A DNA stretch of 15,620 nt from the NCBI GenBank assembly GCA_900553925.1, contig USFH01000031.1:1-15620 (forward strand). The letters run 5' to 3'. A program made the position numbers and the translations under genes. The notes under the pieces were generated by a model that ran no database searches, was not told the origin of the DNA, and saw only the letters and a program-made list of their open reading frames with translations. Source of the stretch: an uncultured Clostridium sp. (GTDB taxonomy: Bacteria > Bacillota > Clostridia > Lachnospirales > Lachnospiraceae). Each line of letters starts with the position of its first letter. Position 1 is the stretch's first letter. Below are positions 7,326 to 14,747 of this stretch, in pieces.

Positions 7326-8034
7326 GGATGTTTATAAAAGATTTGGAGATTTAGAGGTCCTGAAGGGTATATCACTTGAAGTAAAACAGGGAGAAGTCGT
7401 TTCCGTGATCGGCTCTTCCGGTTCCGGAAAATCCACTTTGCTTCGCTGTATTAATCGATTAGAAGAAGTAACTTCCGGAGAGATATATTTTGAGGATCAG
7501 GAAATCACGGGAGATAAAAAGAATGTGCGCGAATTGCGCAGCAAAATTGGAATGGTATTTCAGAACTTCAATTTGTTTAAGCATATGACGATTATGAAGA
7601 ATATGATTTATGCCCAGATGCATGTGAAGAAGGTTCCAAAGGAGGAGGCTATTGAGAAAGCAAAGGTGCTGCTGGATCGTGTAGGCCTGTTGGATAAGGC
7701 GGATGTGTATCCGGTTACCTTATCCGGTGGTCAACAGCAACGTGTCGCGATTGCACGGACGCTTGCAATGAATCCGGATGTGATCTTATTTGACGAGCCG
7801 ACGTCTGCACTGGATCCGGAGATGGTCGGAGAAGTCCTGGATGTAATAAAGGATCTGACGAAGACCGGTATTACGATGATTATCGTCAGTCATGAGATGG
7901 CATTTGTCCGTGAGGTTTCCGATCGGGTTGTGTTTTTGGAGCAGGGGGTATTGATTGAGGATGCCCCGGCAAAGGAGTTTTTTGATCATCCGAAGACAGA
8001 GCGGGCAAGAGCTTTTTTGGAAAAGATGTTATGA
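7312..8034 (+). CDS. Amino-acid ABC importer, ATPase
   Basis: A 240-residue ATPase of the GlnQ/HisP/ArtP type, full length. It has Walker A GSSGSGKST (34-42), Q-loop VFQNFNLF (82-89), signature LSGGQQQR (137-144), Walker B VILFDE (157-162), D-loop SALDPE and H-loop His194 in VSHEMAFV. It powers the importer formed with the preceding permease and lipoprotein. The start is GTG at 7312, inside the end of the permease gene, with AGGTGGGTG upstream; no ATG fits the conserved N-terminus MVNVKDVYKRFGDLEVLKGI. The next gene begins 31 bp after its stop, so the deiminase-family gene that follows is almost surely in the same transcript. Confidence 0.96.
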   Translation: MVNVKDVYKRFGDLEVLKGISLEVKQGEVVSVIGSSGSGKSTLLRCINRLEEVTSGEIYFEDQEITGDKKNVRELRSKIGMVFQNFNLFKHMTIMKNMIYAQMHVKKVPKEEAIEKAKVLLDRVGLLDKADVYPVTLSGGQQQRVAIARTLAMNPDVILFDEPTSALDPEMVGEVLDVIKDLTKTGITMIIVSHEMAFVREVSDRVVFLEQGVLIEDAPAKEFFDHPKTERARAFLEKML

Positions 8035-8065
8035 GTTATTTTAGAAAGAATGGAGATGAATGACT

Positions 8066-9067
8066 ATGGCAATGGTTGCTAGACCGTATGAGGGATTGAA
8101 TTCAGTCAGTCGATTATTTTCGGCAGAGATAGAGCCATCATTTTTTGATGCTGCAAAAATGGAGGAGTACTGGGGGGCACATTGGGGCGTAAACAGTGAG
8201 TATGGGAAACTGAAAGCCGTTTATATGCATCGGCCGGGAGAAGAACTTACAACGATGACAACGAAGGATTATGATTCCGAAAGAGATGCGTTGATCGGAG
8301 AAAATTATAGTTACTACTGGCGTGGCCATGAGGCGCCGAATATTGAAAAAGCACAGGCGCAGCATGATTATTTTGCAGATGTAATTCGATCTTATGGAGC
8401 GGAGGTTGTATATACAAAGGACAATCCGATTTATCTTCGAAAGACAGTCAATACGCGTGATGTGGCTGCTGCTGTTCCGGGAGCAATGATCATCATGCGT
8501 CTGGCGCCACATATGCGGCGTGGTGAGGAACTGGTTGCCACGAGAACACTTGGCGGACGAGGCGTTCCAATCCTGCACACGATAACCGGTACAGGTATTA
8601 TGGAAGGTGGCGGTGTACTGGTTATGGACTCGCATCATGTGGCAGTCGCACATTCACATCGCTGTACACAGGAGGGAATTGACCAGTTGAAAATGGTTCT
8701 GAATCCGATGGATATTGAGGTGATCCCGATTCCGGTTGGAGGTTATGCAATCCACATTGACAGTCTGGTATCCTTCATTGGACCAAAGATGGCACTGATC
8801 AATACGGAAAAGCTGCCATATTTCTTTATCGAGCGTCTGCAGAAGATGGGATATAAATTGATTGAGGTAGAGCCAGACGAGGGCTGGGCGATTAACTGTT
8901 TTGTACTGGAGCCGGGCGTGCTATGCATGATCGATGGGTATCCGAAGACAAAGGCAAAGCTGGAAGCAGAGGGCATCAAGGTAATTCCGATTCCGTGGGA
9001 TGAGAACATCCGTAGTGGTGGAGGCCTGCATTGTGGGACATGTCCGCTTATGCGGGAATATGTGTAG
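8066..9067 (+). CDS. Arginine deiminase/amidinotransferase-superfamily enzyme, paralogue 3
   Basis: A 333-residue protein, third of its kind in this window. Landmarks are HRPGEE at 55-60, NTRD at 129-132, HMRRGEE at 149-155, MEGGG at 179-183 (Glu180), IHIDS at 229-233 (His230, Asp232) and GGGLHCGTCPL at 318-328 (Cys323). The catalytic set is complete. The last residue of EGGD is Gly here, against Asn and Ser in the paralogues. The C-terminal GGGLHCGTC resembles glycine amidinotransferase (family pattern GG-x-HC-x-TC). Being downstream of the importer, it is the best candidate to act first on the imported substrate. ATG 8066 lies about 10 nt after GGAG; ATG 8060 is closer than usual and would add two residues. 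It could be a deiminase, dihydrolase, dimethylarginine hydrolase or amidinotransferase. Confidence 0.86.
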   Translation: MAMVARPYEGLNSVSRLFSAEIEPSFFDAAKMEEYWGAHWGVNSEYGKLKAVYMHRPGEELTTMTTKDYDSERDALIGENYSYYWRGHEAPNIEKAQAQHDYFADVIRSYGAEVVYTKDNPIYLRKTVNTRDVAAAVPGAMIIMRLAPHMRRGEELVATRTLGGRGVPILHTITGTGIMEGGGVLVMDSHHVAVAHSHRCTQEGIDQLKMVLNPMDIEVIPIPVGGYAIHIDSLVSFIGPKMALINTEKLPYFFIERLQKMGYKLIEVEPDEGWAINCFVLEPGVLCMIDGYPKTKAKLEAEGIKVIPIPWDENIRSGGGLHCGTCPLMREYV

Positions 9068-9096
9068 CTGTTTGATATTCTGGGAGGAGGTGTCCT

Positions 9097-9696
9097 ATGA
9101 AAAATAATTATGTAGTTACAATTACAAGACAGTTTGGCAGTCTTGGGCGACCGATCGCACATCAGTTGTCGGAGAAGCTTGGAATCGAATATTATGACAG
9201 AGATATTGTAGAGACAACGGCAAAGCGTATGAATCAGCGCGTGTCCGTCATCAGTGATGCCGAAGAAGCTGCAAAGTCTTCCTTTTTCAAAATGCGGTTT
9301 CCACTTGGTACAGAGGAAAGCCGGATACAGGATGAAATCTTTGATGTGCAGCAGAAGATCATAACAGAGCTTGCGGATAAAGAATCCTGTATTATTGTTG
9401 GGCGATGCTCAGATTATGTATTGCGTAATTACAAAAATGTCATTCATATTTATATTTACGCGCCATATGAGGCACGTATCAATAATTGCGTAGATTATCT
9501 GCATATGACAAGAGAGGATGCCATCAAGGAAATGACAACGGTCGACAAGGCACGTTGTGCATATCATGAGAAATATGCAGGCTATGCACCGGATGATTTC
9601 AACCACAAAAATTATATGGTAGACAGCAGTGTGCTTGGTGTGGATGGTACGGCGGAAATATTGGCAGACATCGTACGCAAGAAATTCTGCATATAA
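9097..9696 (+). CDS. Cytidylate-kinase-like P-loop protein
   Basis: A 199-residue protein of the cytidylate-kinase-like family. The N-terminus VVTITRQFGSLGRPIAHQL, then SEKLGIEYYDRDIVE, corresponds to the family's I-x-R-x-FGSGG nucleotide-binding loop and YYDRE segment; the second Gly of GSGG is Leu here. The central VGRCSDYVL and IYAPYEARI also fit. These proteins are widespread in Clostridia, usually without a known substrate, and differ from the essential cytidylate kinase Cmk. ATG 9097 follows GGAGGAGGTG. It is the last gene of the importer operon, 29 bp after paralogue 3, and is followed by a terminator. Why a small-molecule kinase belongs here is unknown; phosphorylating a pathway product or a regulatory role are both guesses. 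Confidence 0.85.
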   Translation: MKNNYVVTITRQFGSLGRPIAHQLSEKLGIEYYDRDIVETTAKRMNQRVSVISDAEEAAKSSFFKMRFPLGTEESRIQDEIFDVQQKIITELADKESCIIVGRCSDYVLRNYKNVIHIYIYAPYEARINNCVDYLHMTREDAIKEMTTVDKARCAYHEKYAGYAPDDFNHKNYMVDSSVLGVDGTAEILADIVRKKFCI

Positions 9697-9729
9697 AACA
9701 GCTTCAAAAAAAACTTATATTATATATGG

Positions 9730-9757
9730 ACAGGCAGCTTACCGGCTGTCTGTTTTT
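9730..9757 (+). terminator. Intrinsic terminator of the importer operon
   Basis: ACAGGCAGC (9730-9738) pairs with GCTGTCTGT (9745-9753) over 9 bp including one G-U pair. The loop is 6 nt and a T5 tract begins at 9753. Confidence 0.85.
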
Positions 9758-9780
9758 CTAAATTTCATGAGACCATATGG

Positions 9781-9809
9781 TTGAAAATACATCTGATATT
9801 CAGTATAAT
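9781..9809 (+). promoter_or_regulatory. Promoter of the GntR gene
   Basis: TTGAAA (9781-9786), a 17-bp spacer and a consensus TATAAT (9804-9809). The -10 box overlaps operator 3 by four bases, so the regulator bound there should block polymerase. Confidence 0.8.
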
Positions 9810-9819
9810 GTATACAATA
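9806..9819. promoter_or_regulatory. Palindromic operator 3 (GntR autoregulation)
   Basis: TAATGTATACAATA keeps the TGTATACA core but departs from the perfect operator at two symmetric-side positions (C to A, G to A). It overlaps the -10 box and lies 20 bp before the GntR start codon. The weaker match would suit an autoregulatory site. Confidence 0.72.
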
Positions 9820-9838
9820 AAGACAGGGGGAGTGCATT

Positions 9839-10498
9839 ATGCCAAAATTACCATCTATATCGAAAGATACGCTATCAGATAAGGCATATCGTATTATTAA
9901 AGAAGCGATAGTGTCAAACCAATATAAACCGGGGGATCTGCTTGTTGAAGAGTCACTGGCAGAGCAGCTGTCAATCAGTCGTACACCCATTCGGGATGCT
10001 CTGAAACGATTACAGTTCGAACATATTATCAAACCAAACAGCAATGGGAAATTAGTAGTATCTTCTGTTTCACTGGAGGATATACAGAATGTAACAGTGG
10101 TGCGGTGCAATCTGGAGAGTCTTGCAATCTCTTTGCTCGATGGCAGGATGGATGCCGAAAAGAAGAAAAAACTGAAAAAGCTGGAGGATAAATGTGCGGC
10201 AATTATGAAAAATGGAATTGAGGGAAAGGCATTGGAATATCTGGAAGCAGATTATGAGTTCCACATGTATATCGCAGAATGTACCGAAAATTCATTTTTA
10301 TATGACATGATTGACCGTGTGAATTTTGTTACGAAACGGTTCCATATTTTATCAGGAAACTTGGATCTGTATATTCAAACTGCATTAGAGGAACACCAGG
10401 CAGTAGTGGATGCAATTATGGAAGATCGTTATCAGGATGCGGCCATTGCTATGGTGCGGCATCTCAATCAGGTTGGTTTAAGAATGCCTATAAAATAG
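9839..10498 (+). CDS. GntR-family (FadR/FCD) transcriptional regulator
   Basis: A 219-residue regulator. An N-terminal winged helix-turn-helix covers about 11-75 (AYRIIKEAIVSNQYKPGDLL, then EESLAEQLSISRTPIRDALKRL). A helical FCD ligand domain covers about 80-215 and shows the D-H-H-H metal/ligand residues Asp138 and His142 (ADYEFH), His186 (EEHQAV) and His208 (VRHLN). FCD regulators usually bind small carboxylates or amino-acid-like effectors and often act as repressors released by them. GGGGGAG precedes the ATG. It is a single-gene transcript between two terminators, and its own promoter overlaps a TGTATACA palindrome. Control of the aminotransferase, importer and rocB units through the same palindrome is a strong inference, not shown directly. 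Confidence 0.94.
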   Translation: MPKLPSISKDTLSDKAYRIIKEAIVSNQYKPGDLLVEESLAEQLSISRTPIRDALKRLQFEHIIKPNSNGKLVVSSVSLEDIQNVTVVRCNLESLAISLLDGRMDAEKKKKLKKLEDKCAAIMKNGIEGKALEYLEADYEFHMYIAECTENSFLYDMIDRVNFVTKRFHILSGNLDLYIQTALEEHQAVVDAIMEDRYQDAAIAMVRHLNQVGLRMPIK

Positions 10499-10550
10499 GG
10501 AAATAATTATAAAATCGAAAGTTTTCGGATGAAAAAGTTTCAGGAATTCA

Positions 10551-10584
10551 AAGAACTGTGTCAGACTTGACACAGTTCTTTTTT
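10551..10584 (+). terminator. Intrinsic terminator of the GntR gene, overlapping the rocB promoter
   Basis: A perfect 12-bp stem, AAGAACTGTGTC (10551-10562) and GACACAGTTCTT (10569-10580), has a 6-nt loop and a T6 run. The loop and right arm also contain the TTGACA -35 box of the next gene. Confidence 0.93.
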
Positions 10585-10595
10585 AACAATATACT
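10567..10595 (+). promoter_or_regulatory. Promoter of the rocB-like gene
   Basis: TTGACA (10567-10572), a 17-bp spacer and TATACT (10590-10595). The -35 is embedded in the upstream terminator hairpin and the -10 overlaps operator 4. Confidence 0.8.
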
Positions 10596-10606
10596 GTATA
10601 CAGTAT
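10591..10606. promoter_or_regulatory. Palindromic operator 4 (rocB)
   Basis: ATACTGTATACAGTAT is a perfect 16-bp palindrome, the best copy in the window. It covers most of the -10 box and the expected transcription start. An additional ATACAG half-site follows at 10612-10617. Confidence 0.85.
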
Positions 10607-10638
10607 TTGATATACAGAAATGATAAAGGAGGGATCAT

Positions 10639-12282
10639 ATGGATATATATAGAGAAGTGGAAAAGATAACAAAAGAAATGGTTGCAATTCCAAGTGTAAA
10701 CGGGACTCCCGGCGAAAAGGATATTGGTGTTTATATTGAAAATTATCTGCGAAGTATTCCTTATTTTGCGGAACACCCGGATCTGGTCATTGTAAAACCA
10801 TTAAAAGAGGATGCACTTGGGAGAAGAAATGTGTTTGCTCTTTTGAAGGGTACAAAAGGTACTTCGAATCGGACGATCATTTTACATGGACATACGGATA
10901 CGGTGGGCGTTGAGGATTTTGGTATATTAAAAGAATACGCATTTGATCCGGACCGGTTATTGCAGGAACTCCCGAAGGTACCGCTTCCAGAGGATGTACG
11001 CAAAGATTTGGAAAGTGGAGATTATATGTTTGGACGGGGCTGTTGTGATATGCAGAGTGGTGACGCTGTGTATATGGCGGTTGCCCGTGATCTGAGTACC
11101 CACTTGGAGGATCTGGATGGGAATCTGCTGTTATCTTTTAACCCGGTCGAGGAAAATATGCATACCGGTATGATTGAAGCGGTGGATTTCCTGATTGAAC
11201 AGCGGGAAAAAAATGGTCTCAACTATTTAATGGCAATTAACAACGATTATACCTGTCCTTTATGTGTGGGAGATACGCATCAGTATATTTACACCGGAAC
11301 GGTAGGAAAACTATTGCCTTGCTTCTATATTCTTGGAAAGAATTCGCATGTTGGACAGTGTTTCGAAGGATTTGATGCATCTATGGTTGCGGCTGAGCTT
11401 GTCAAACAGATCAACCTCAATACATTGTTCTGTGATGCATATGACAATGAATATTCTCTGCCACCATCTGTCTTGAAGATGACAGATTTAAAGGATTTTT
11501 ACAATGTACAGACCGCACAGGAAGCGTTTGTATATTTTAACTATTTTGTCCACAATGCCAGTGTGGAGGAAATCGTTGATAAATTAACAACAAGTGCAAA
11601 AACTGCACTGATTAAAGTCGAAGAGATCATTGAGACAGAATCGAAAAATTATTATGCACTTGCAGGGATGCATTACGAACGATTATCTTACCAGCCAATG
11701 GTTTATACATATGCACAGGTGTATGCGATTGCAAAGGCAAATTACGAGGGCGATATCGATGCGATGCTGGATGCATACACAGAATCTTTGCAGAATTCCG
11801 GGACAGACAGCCGGGATATCGCAATGCTTGTAACCAAGAAAGTTACTTCATACGCAAAGGTAAAATCTCCTGCGATTGTGCTATTTTTTGCACCGCCATA
11901 TTGCCCGCATAATACGTTGAAATATGAGTGCCCAGAGGAGAATGCATGTCTTAGTGAGTTGACAGAGCTTATTACAGAGTTTGGAGAAGAAGAGAATTTG
12001 GATTATAAAATCCTTCATTTCTTCCCAAGCCTGAGTGACAGTAGTTATCTGAAAGTGGATGATCCACCGGCATCCAGAAAATTGCTGATGGAGAATTTTG
12101 TAAAGAAGGATCGTCTGTATCCGGTAGATTTTGATAAAATAGCGGATTTGAATGTATTTGCAATCAACTTCGGTACCTATGGAAAAGATGCACATCAGTG
12201 GACCGAACGAGTATATAAACCATATACATTTGGAACTTTACCGAAGTTGGTCGAGAAAGCGATCTATCGTTTTCTCGGATAA
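10639..12282 (+). CDS. rocB: RocB-like M20-family deacylase/peptidase
   Basis: A 547-residue metallohydrolase matching Bacillus RocB in length and in several signature stretches. These are HGHTDTVGVEDFG at 83-95 (metal ligand His85 region), FGRGCCDMQSG at 131-141 (bridging Asp137), NPVEEN at 168-173 (Glu171/Glu172), YIYTGTVGKLLPCFYI at about 216-231, SHVG with His237, YNVQTA, and a C-terminal GKDAHQWTERVYKPYTF with ligand His519. M20 enzymes use two zinc ions to hydrolyse amide bonds of peptides or N-acyl amino acids. RocB belongs to the arginine/ornithine catabolic regulon in Bacillus, but its exact reaction is not established to my knowledge. No signal peptide is seen, so it acts in the cytoplasm. 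AAGGAGGG precedes ATG 10639. It is its own transcript under operator 4 and ends at a terminator. Confidence 0.92.
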   Translation: MDIYREVEKITKEMVAIPSVNGTPGEKDIGVYIENYLRSIPYFAEHPDLVIVKPLKEDALGRRNVFALLKGTKGTSNRTIILHGHTDTVGVEDFGILKEYAFDPDRLLQELPKVPLPEDVRKDLESGDYMFGRGCCDMQSGDAVYMAVARDLSTHLEDLDGNLLLSFNPVEENMHTGMIEAVDFLIEQREKNGLNYLMAINNDYTCPLCVGDTHQYIYTGTVGKLLPCFYILGKNSHVGQCFEGFDASMVAAELVKQINLNTLFCDAYDNEYSLPPSVLKMTDLKDFYNVQTAQEAFVYFNYFVHNASVEEIVDKLTTSAKTALIKVEEIIETESKNYYALAGMHYERLSYQPMVYTYAQVYAIAKANYEGDIDAMLDAYTESLQNSGTDSRDIAMLVTKKVTSYAKVKSPAIVLFFAPPYCPHNTLKYECPEENACLSELTELITEFGEEENLDYKILHFFPSLSDSSYLKVDDPPASRKLLMENFVKKDRLYPVDFDKIADLNVFAINFGTYGKDAHQWTERVYKPYTFGTLPKLVEKAIYRFLG

Positions 12283-12302
12283 TCCCCCCTCTTCTCACGT
12301 GT

Positions 12303-12335
12303 AGGACTGTGCGACTTTACCCGCGCAGTCCTTTT
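12303..12335 (+). terminator. Intrinsic terminator of the rocB-like gene
   Basis: AGGACTGTGCG (12303-12313) pairs with CGCGCAGTCCT (12322-12332) over 11 bp with one G-U pair. The loop is 8 nt and a short T4 tail follows. Confidence 0.85.
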
Positions 12336-12336
12336 A

Positions 12337-12366
12337 AAGTGACAAAACTGTCACTTAGTTTGTCAC
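12337..12366. promoter_or_regulatory. TGTCAC inverted and direct repeats upstream of the ABC permease
   Basis: AAGTGACA (12337-12344) and TGTCACTT (12349-12356) form a perfect inverted repeat with a 4-nt spacer. A third TGTCAC follows at 12361-12366, exactly 12 bp after the second. A consensus TATAAT lies downstream at 12388-12393 without a good -35 at normal spacing. This is what an activator-dependent or regulated promoter can look like. The binding protein is not identified. Confidence 0.5.
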
Positions 12367-12456
12367 GCCCCCGTAATGTATATTCGATATAATGTATGTG
12401 TAAGCGCAGGAAGACTGTACCTATACATATTTTTTGATAAACAACGGGGGAGCGAT

Positions 12457-14679
12457 ATGGAAAACTACACCAGACTTTCAATCAAATATCTAAAGTTTCA
12501 GAAGAAACGGACGATCCTGACAATCTTAGGCGTTGCTTTAGCGTCAGGGATTCTGTTCGTGATATTAACCTTGTATTTCAGTAATTTCATCAATACACGC
12601 GATGCACTTCGCAAGCAGGCAGACTACGAGATTGTGCTTCTGCCGGAGCAAAATCAGGATGTCTCGGCATTGTTCAAACAGGATTTCGTGAAGACTGCGT
12701 ATCGTGGCAAATACTACGATTATTATTCGAGCTCCTATATTGAAAATGCAATCTACATCAACGTGAAAAATCCTTACCGCCTGGATGCGGATATGGAAAC
12801 CATCGAGCAGACGTACGGTGTGAAAGCACAATTAAATCAGCAGCTCGCAGCCTACTATCTGCAGGGCGATATCGGAAACGATACATATATTATTCTTCTG
12901 ATGTTCCTTCTTTTGTCGTTCGTGATCGCAGTCATCGGAGTCGGAATCATCCGGACGACGATCCAGTTGAATACGATGGAGCAGATCAAAGATTATGGAA
13001 TCCTGCGCTGCATCGGAGCAACACAGGGACAGTTAAAAAGTGTGATATTCCGGATGGGATGCATGCAGGAGCTGCTAGGAATCCTTGGAGGAATCGTGAT
13101 TGGCTTCCCGATTGCATATCTGGTTGGGTTATCCATGAGTATAAAGGTTCGCCCGCATGCGCTTCCATTTCTGTATGTACTGGTTGTTTTTATTGGGGAT
13201 CTGTTCTTCGTCATGGATGAAAATGGAAAGCTGGTAAAGAAAATTTCGCCAATCGAGGCGGTGCGTGGGCAGACAAGTGGAACACGGAAGATTAAAGCAC
13301 GCAAGCAGAGCATCTTCGGGAAGATCTTCGGCGTGCAGGGGGATTATGCATATAAGAATCTGATGAGCAACAAGCGCCGGTTTCTGAAAACAATTTTTGC
13401 TTTTGCTTTATCAATCGCGGCGTTTATCACGATTGCGATGATCTTCACTTCGTTTGTACAGATGCAGAAGCAGATTGCACCTTCTTACGGAGAGTATCAG
13501 GTGTATTTCTTCAACGAGGCAAATGATGAAGAGACTGTGGATGCAGTGAAATCGGTGCTCCCAAACGAAGAAACACTCACAGACATTGCACAGAACAAAG
13601 AAGTGACAGATGTGAAAGCGGTATATGCAGCGGTTATGAAGGCTACAGACTTCAAAGAATTCCGGACACATTTCACAGAGGATTTCAGGAAGGAAACGTT
13701 GGAGGGGCAGCTCGTTGAACGGTTGGGAATAAGTGAGAAATATAAAGACAGTGCATCGCCGGTTGACCTTGTGAGCGTGATTGGATATGGAGAGGAAGAG
13801 TATCAGGAATATGCGTCATATCTGGTTGAAGGAACGCTGGATGTCGATGAGAACGGAATTGTGCTTGTGCAGAATGTGGAAGCAATGTTGGATGAAGGCA
13901 TGGATGACGAAGCCTATGATGCGATTGATCTGATTGCATCAACGGTGGAATATCCGGCGACGGACTATAAGCTTGGAGATACGATTAAACTTTCGTGGGG
14001 AAACGACAAGAAGGTATATGAGATTCAGGGTATTGTCCGGATAGATAAGGACAAATTGCAGACAAAGGGATTTGTAAAGTGTATTGTGCCACTGGCAAAT
14101 TATTTCCGGATGACCGGACTTGGCAAATCAGATTCCACGGGTGTGAAATGTAAGCTTCGTTCGGACAATATCTCCGCTTCGCTGACATCAAAGCTGGTGA
14201 ACGTGCTGGATAGCTCAATGGAAGGTTACGCGTATCAGGATGCCATTTATTCCGGGGCATTGTTTAGTATATCCATCAGCGCAATCAAATATATACTTGC
14301 ATTTGTGATTGTGATTTTATGTGTGAGTTCTCTGAATATCATCAATACGACAGCGAGCAATCTTTATCTGCGTCGGCAGGAATTCGCACAGCTTCGCGCA
14401 ATCGGTGTATCGGTGCGGGAGCTTCGGAAGATGGTAATGCTCGAAGGTGTGATCTCCGTTATCTGTGCGAATATCGTTGGTGATGTGCTGGGCTTTGCGG
14501 TTATGATGCCGCTTGCGAAAGCAGCGCTGGTGCTGTTCATGGTGAAGCTTACATTCCCGATTATCGGAGCAGTGATTGGATTTGTACTTTCGGTACTTGT
14601 GATGTGTGGGTCCATCTATATACCGATGAAGCGGATGTCAAACCGGATCGCGGATGATCTGAATGCAACCGGAGATTGA
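12457..14679 (+). CDS. FtsX-type ABC transporter permease
   Basis: A 740-residue membrane protein with two FtsX-like modules, of the kind found in MacB/BceB-style exporters and antimicrobial-peptide resistance pumps. Helices are visible at about 20-42, 143-167, 205-227 and 236-253. SPIEAVRGQ (about 264-272) ends module one. A helix at about 312-334 opens module two, a large extracytoplasmic domain follows to about residue 600, and three to four C-terminal helices carry the conserved RRQEFAQLRAIGVSVRELRKMV between them. These systems do not pump by alternating access; they transmit force to envelope partners or move substrates at the outer face. ATG 12457 follows GGGGGAG by about 5 nt; the earlier in-frame ATG at 12376 lies before the -10 box and is rejected. 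Its ATPase partner begins 511 bp downstream, an unusual gap. Confidence 0.9.
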   Translation: MENYTRLSIKYLKFQKKRTILTILGVALASGILFVILTLYFSNFINTRDALRKQADYEIVLLPEQNQDVSALFKQDFVKTAYRGKYYDYYSSSYIENAIYINVKNPYRLDADMETIEQTYGVKAQLNQQLAAYYLQGDIGNDTYIILLMFLLLSFVIAVIGVGIIRTTIQLNTMEQIKDYGILRCIGATQGQLKSVIFRMGCMQELLGILGGIVIGFPIAYLVGLSMSIKVRPHALPFLYVLVVFIGDLFFVMDENGKLVKKISPIEAVRGQTSGTRKIKARKQSIFGKIFGVQGDYAYKNLMSNKRRFLKTIFAFALSIAAFITIAMIFTSFVQMQKQIAPSYGEYQVYFFNEANDEETVDAVKSVLPNEETLTDIAQNKEVTDVKAVYAAVMKATDFKEFRTHFTEDFRKETLEGQLVERLGISEKYKDSASPVDLVSVIGYGEEEYQEYASYLVEGTLDVDENGIVLVQNVEAMLDEGMDDEAYDAIDLIASTVEYPATDYKLGDTIKLSWGNDKKVYEIQGIVRIDKDKLQTKGFVKCIVPLANYFRMTGLGKSDSTGVKCKLRSDNISASLTSKLVNVLDSSMEGYAYQDAIYSGALFSISISAIKYILAFVIVILCVSSLNIINTTASNLYLRRQEFAQLRAIGVSVRELRKMVMLEGVISVICANIVGDVLGFAVMMPLAKAALVLFMVKLTFPIIGAVIGFVLSVLVMCGSIYIPMKRMSNRIADDLNATGD

Positions 14680-14747
14680 TTTGGGGTTGGATTGAAGCCG
14701 GGGTGGGGCTGGATTGGAACTGAATTGGGGCAAAAAGCTGAAAAAAA

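Noticed and set aside
8138..8653. A 171-codon minus-strand frame opposite paralogue 3
   Set aside because: It is antisense to a well-supported enzyme gene, rich in His/Cys/Ile as expected for a shadow frame, and has no promoter or ribosome binding site.
12376..12456. An N-terminal extension of the FtsX permease from ATG 12376
   Set aside because: It would start upstream of the TATAAT box, has no ribosome binding site and adds a non-homologous stretch before the normal MENYTRLSIKYLKFQKKRTI start.
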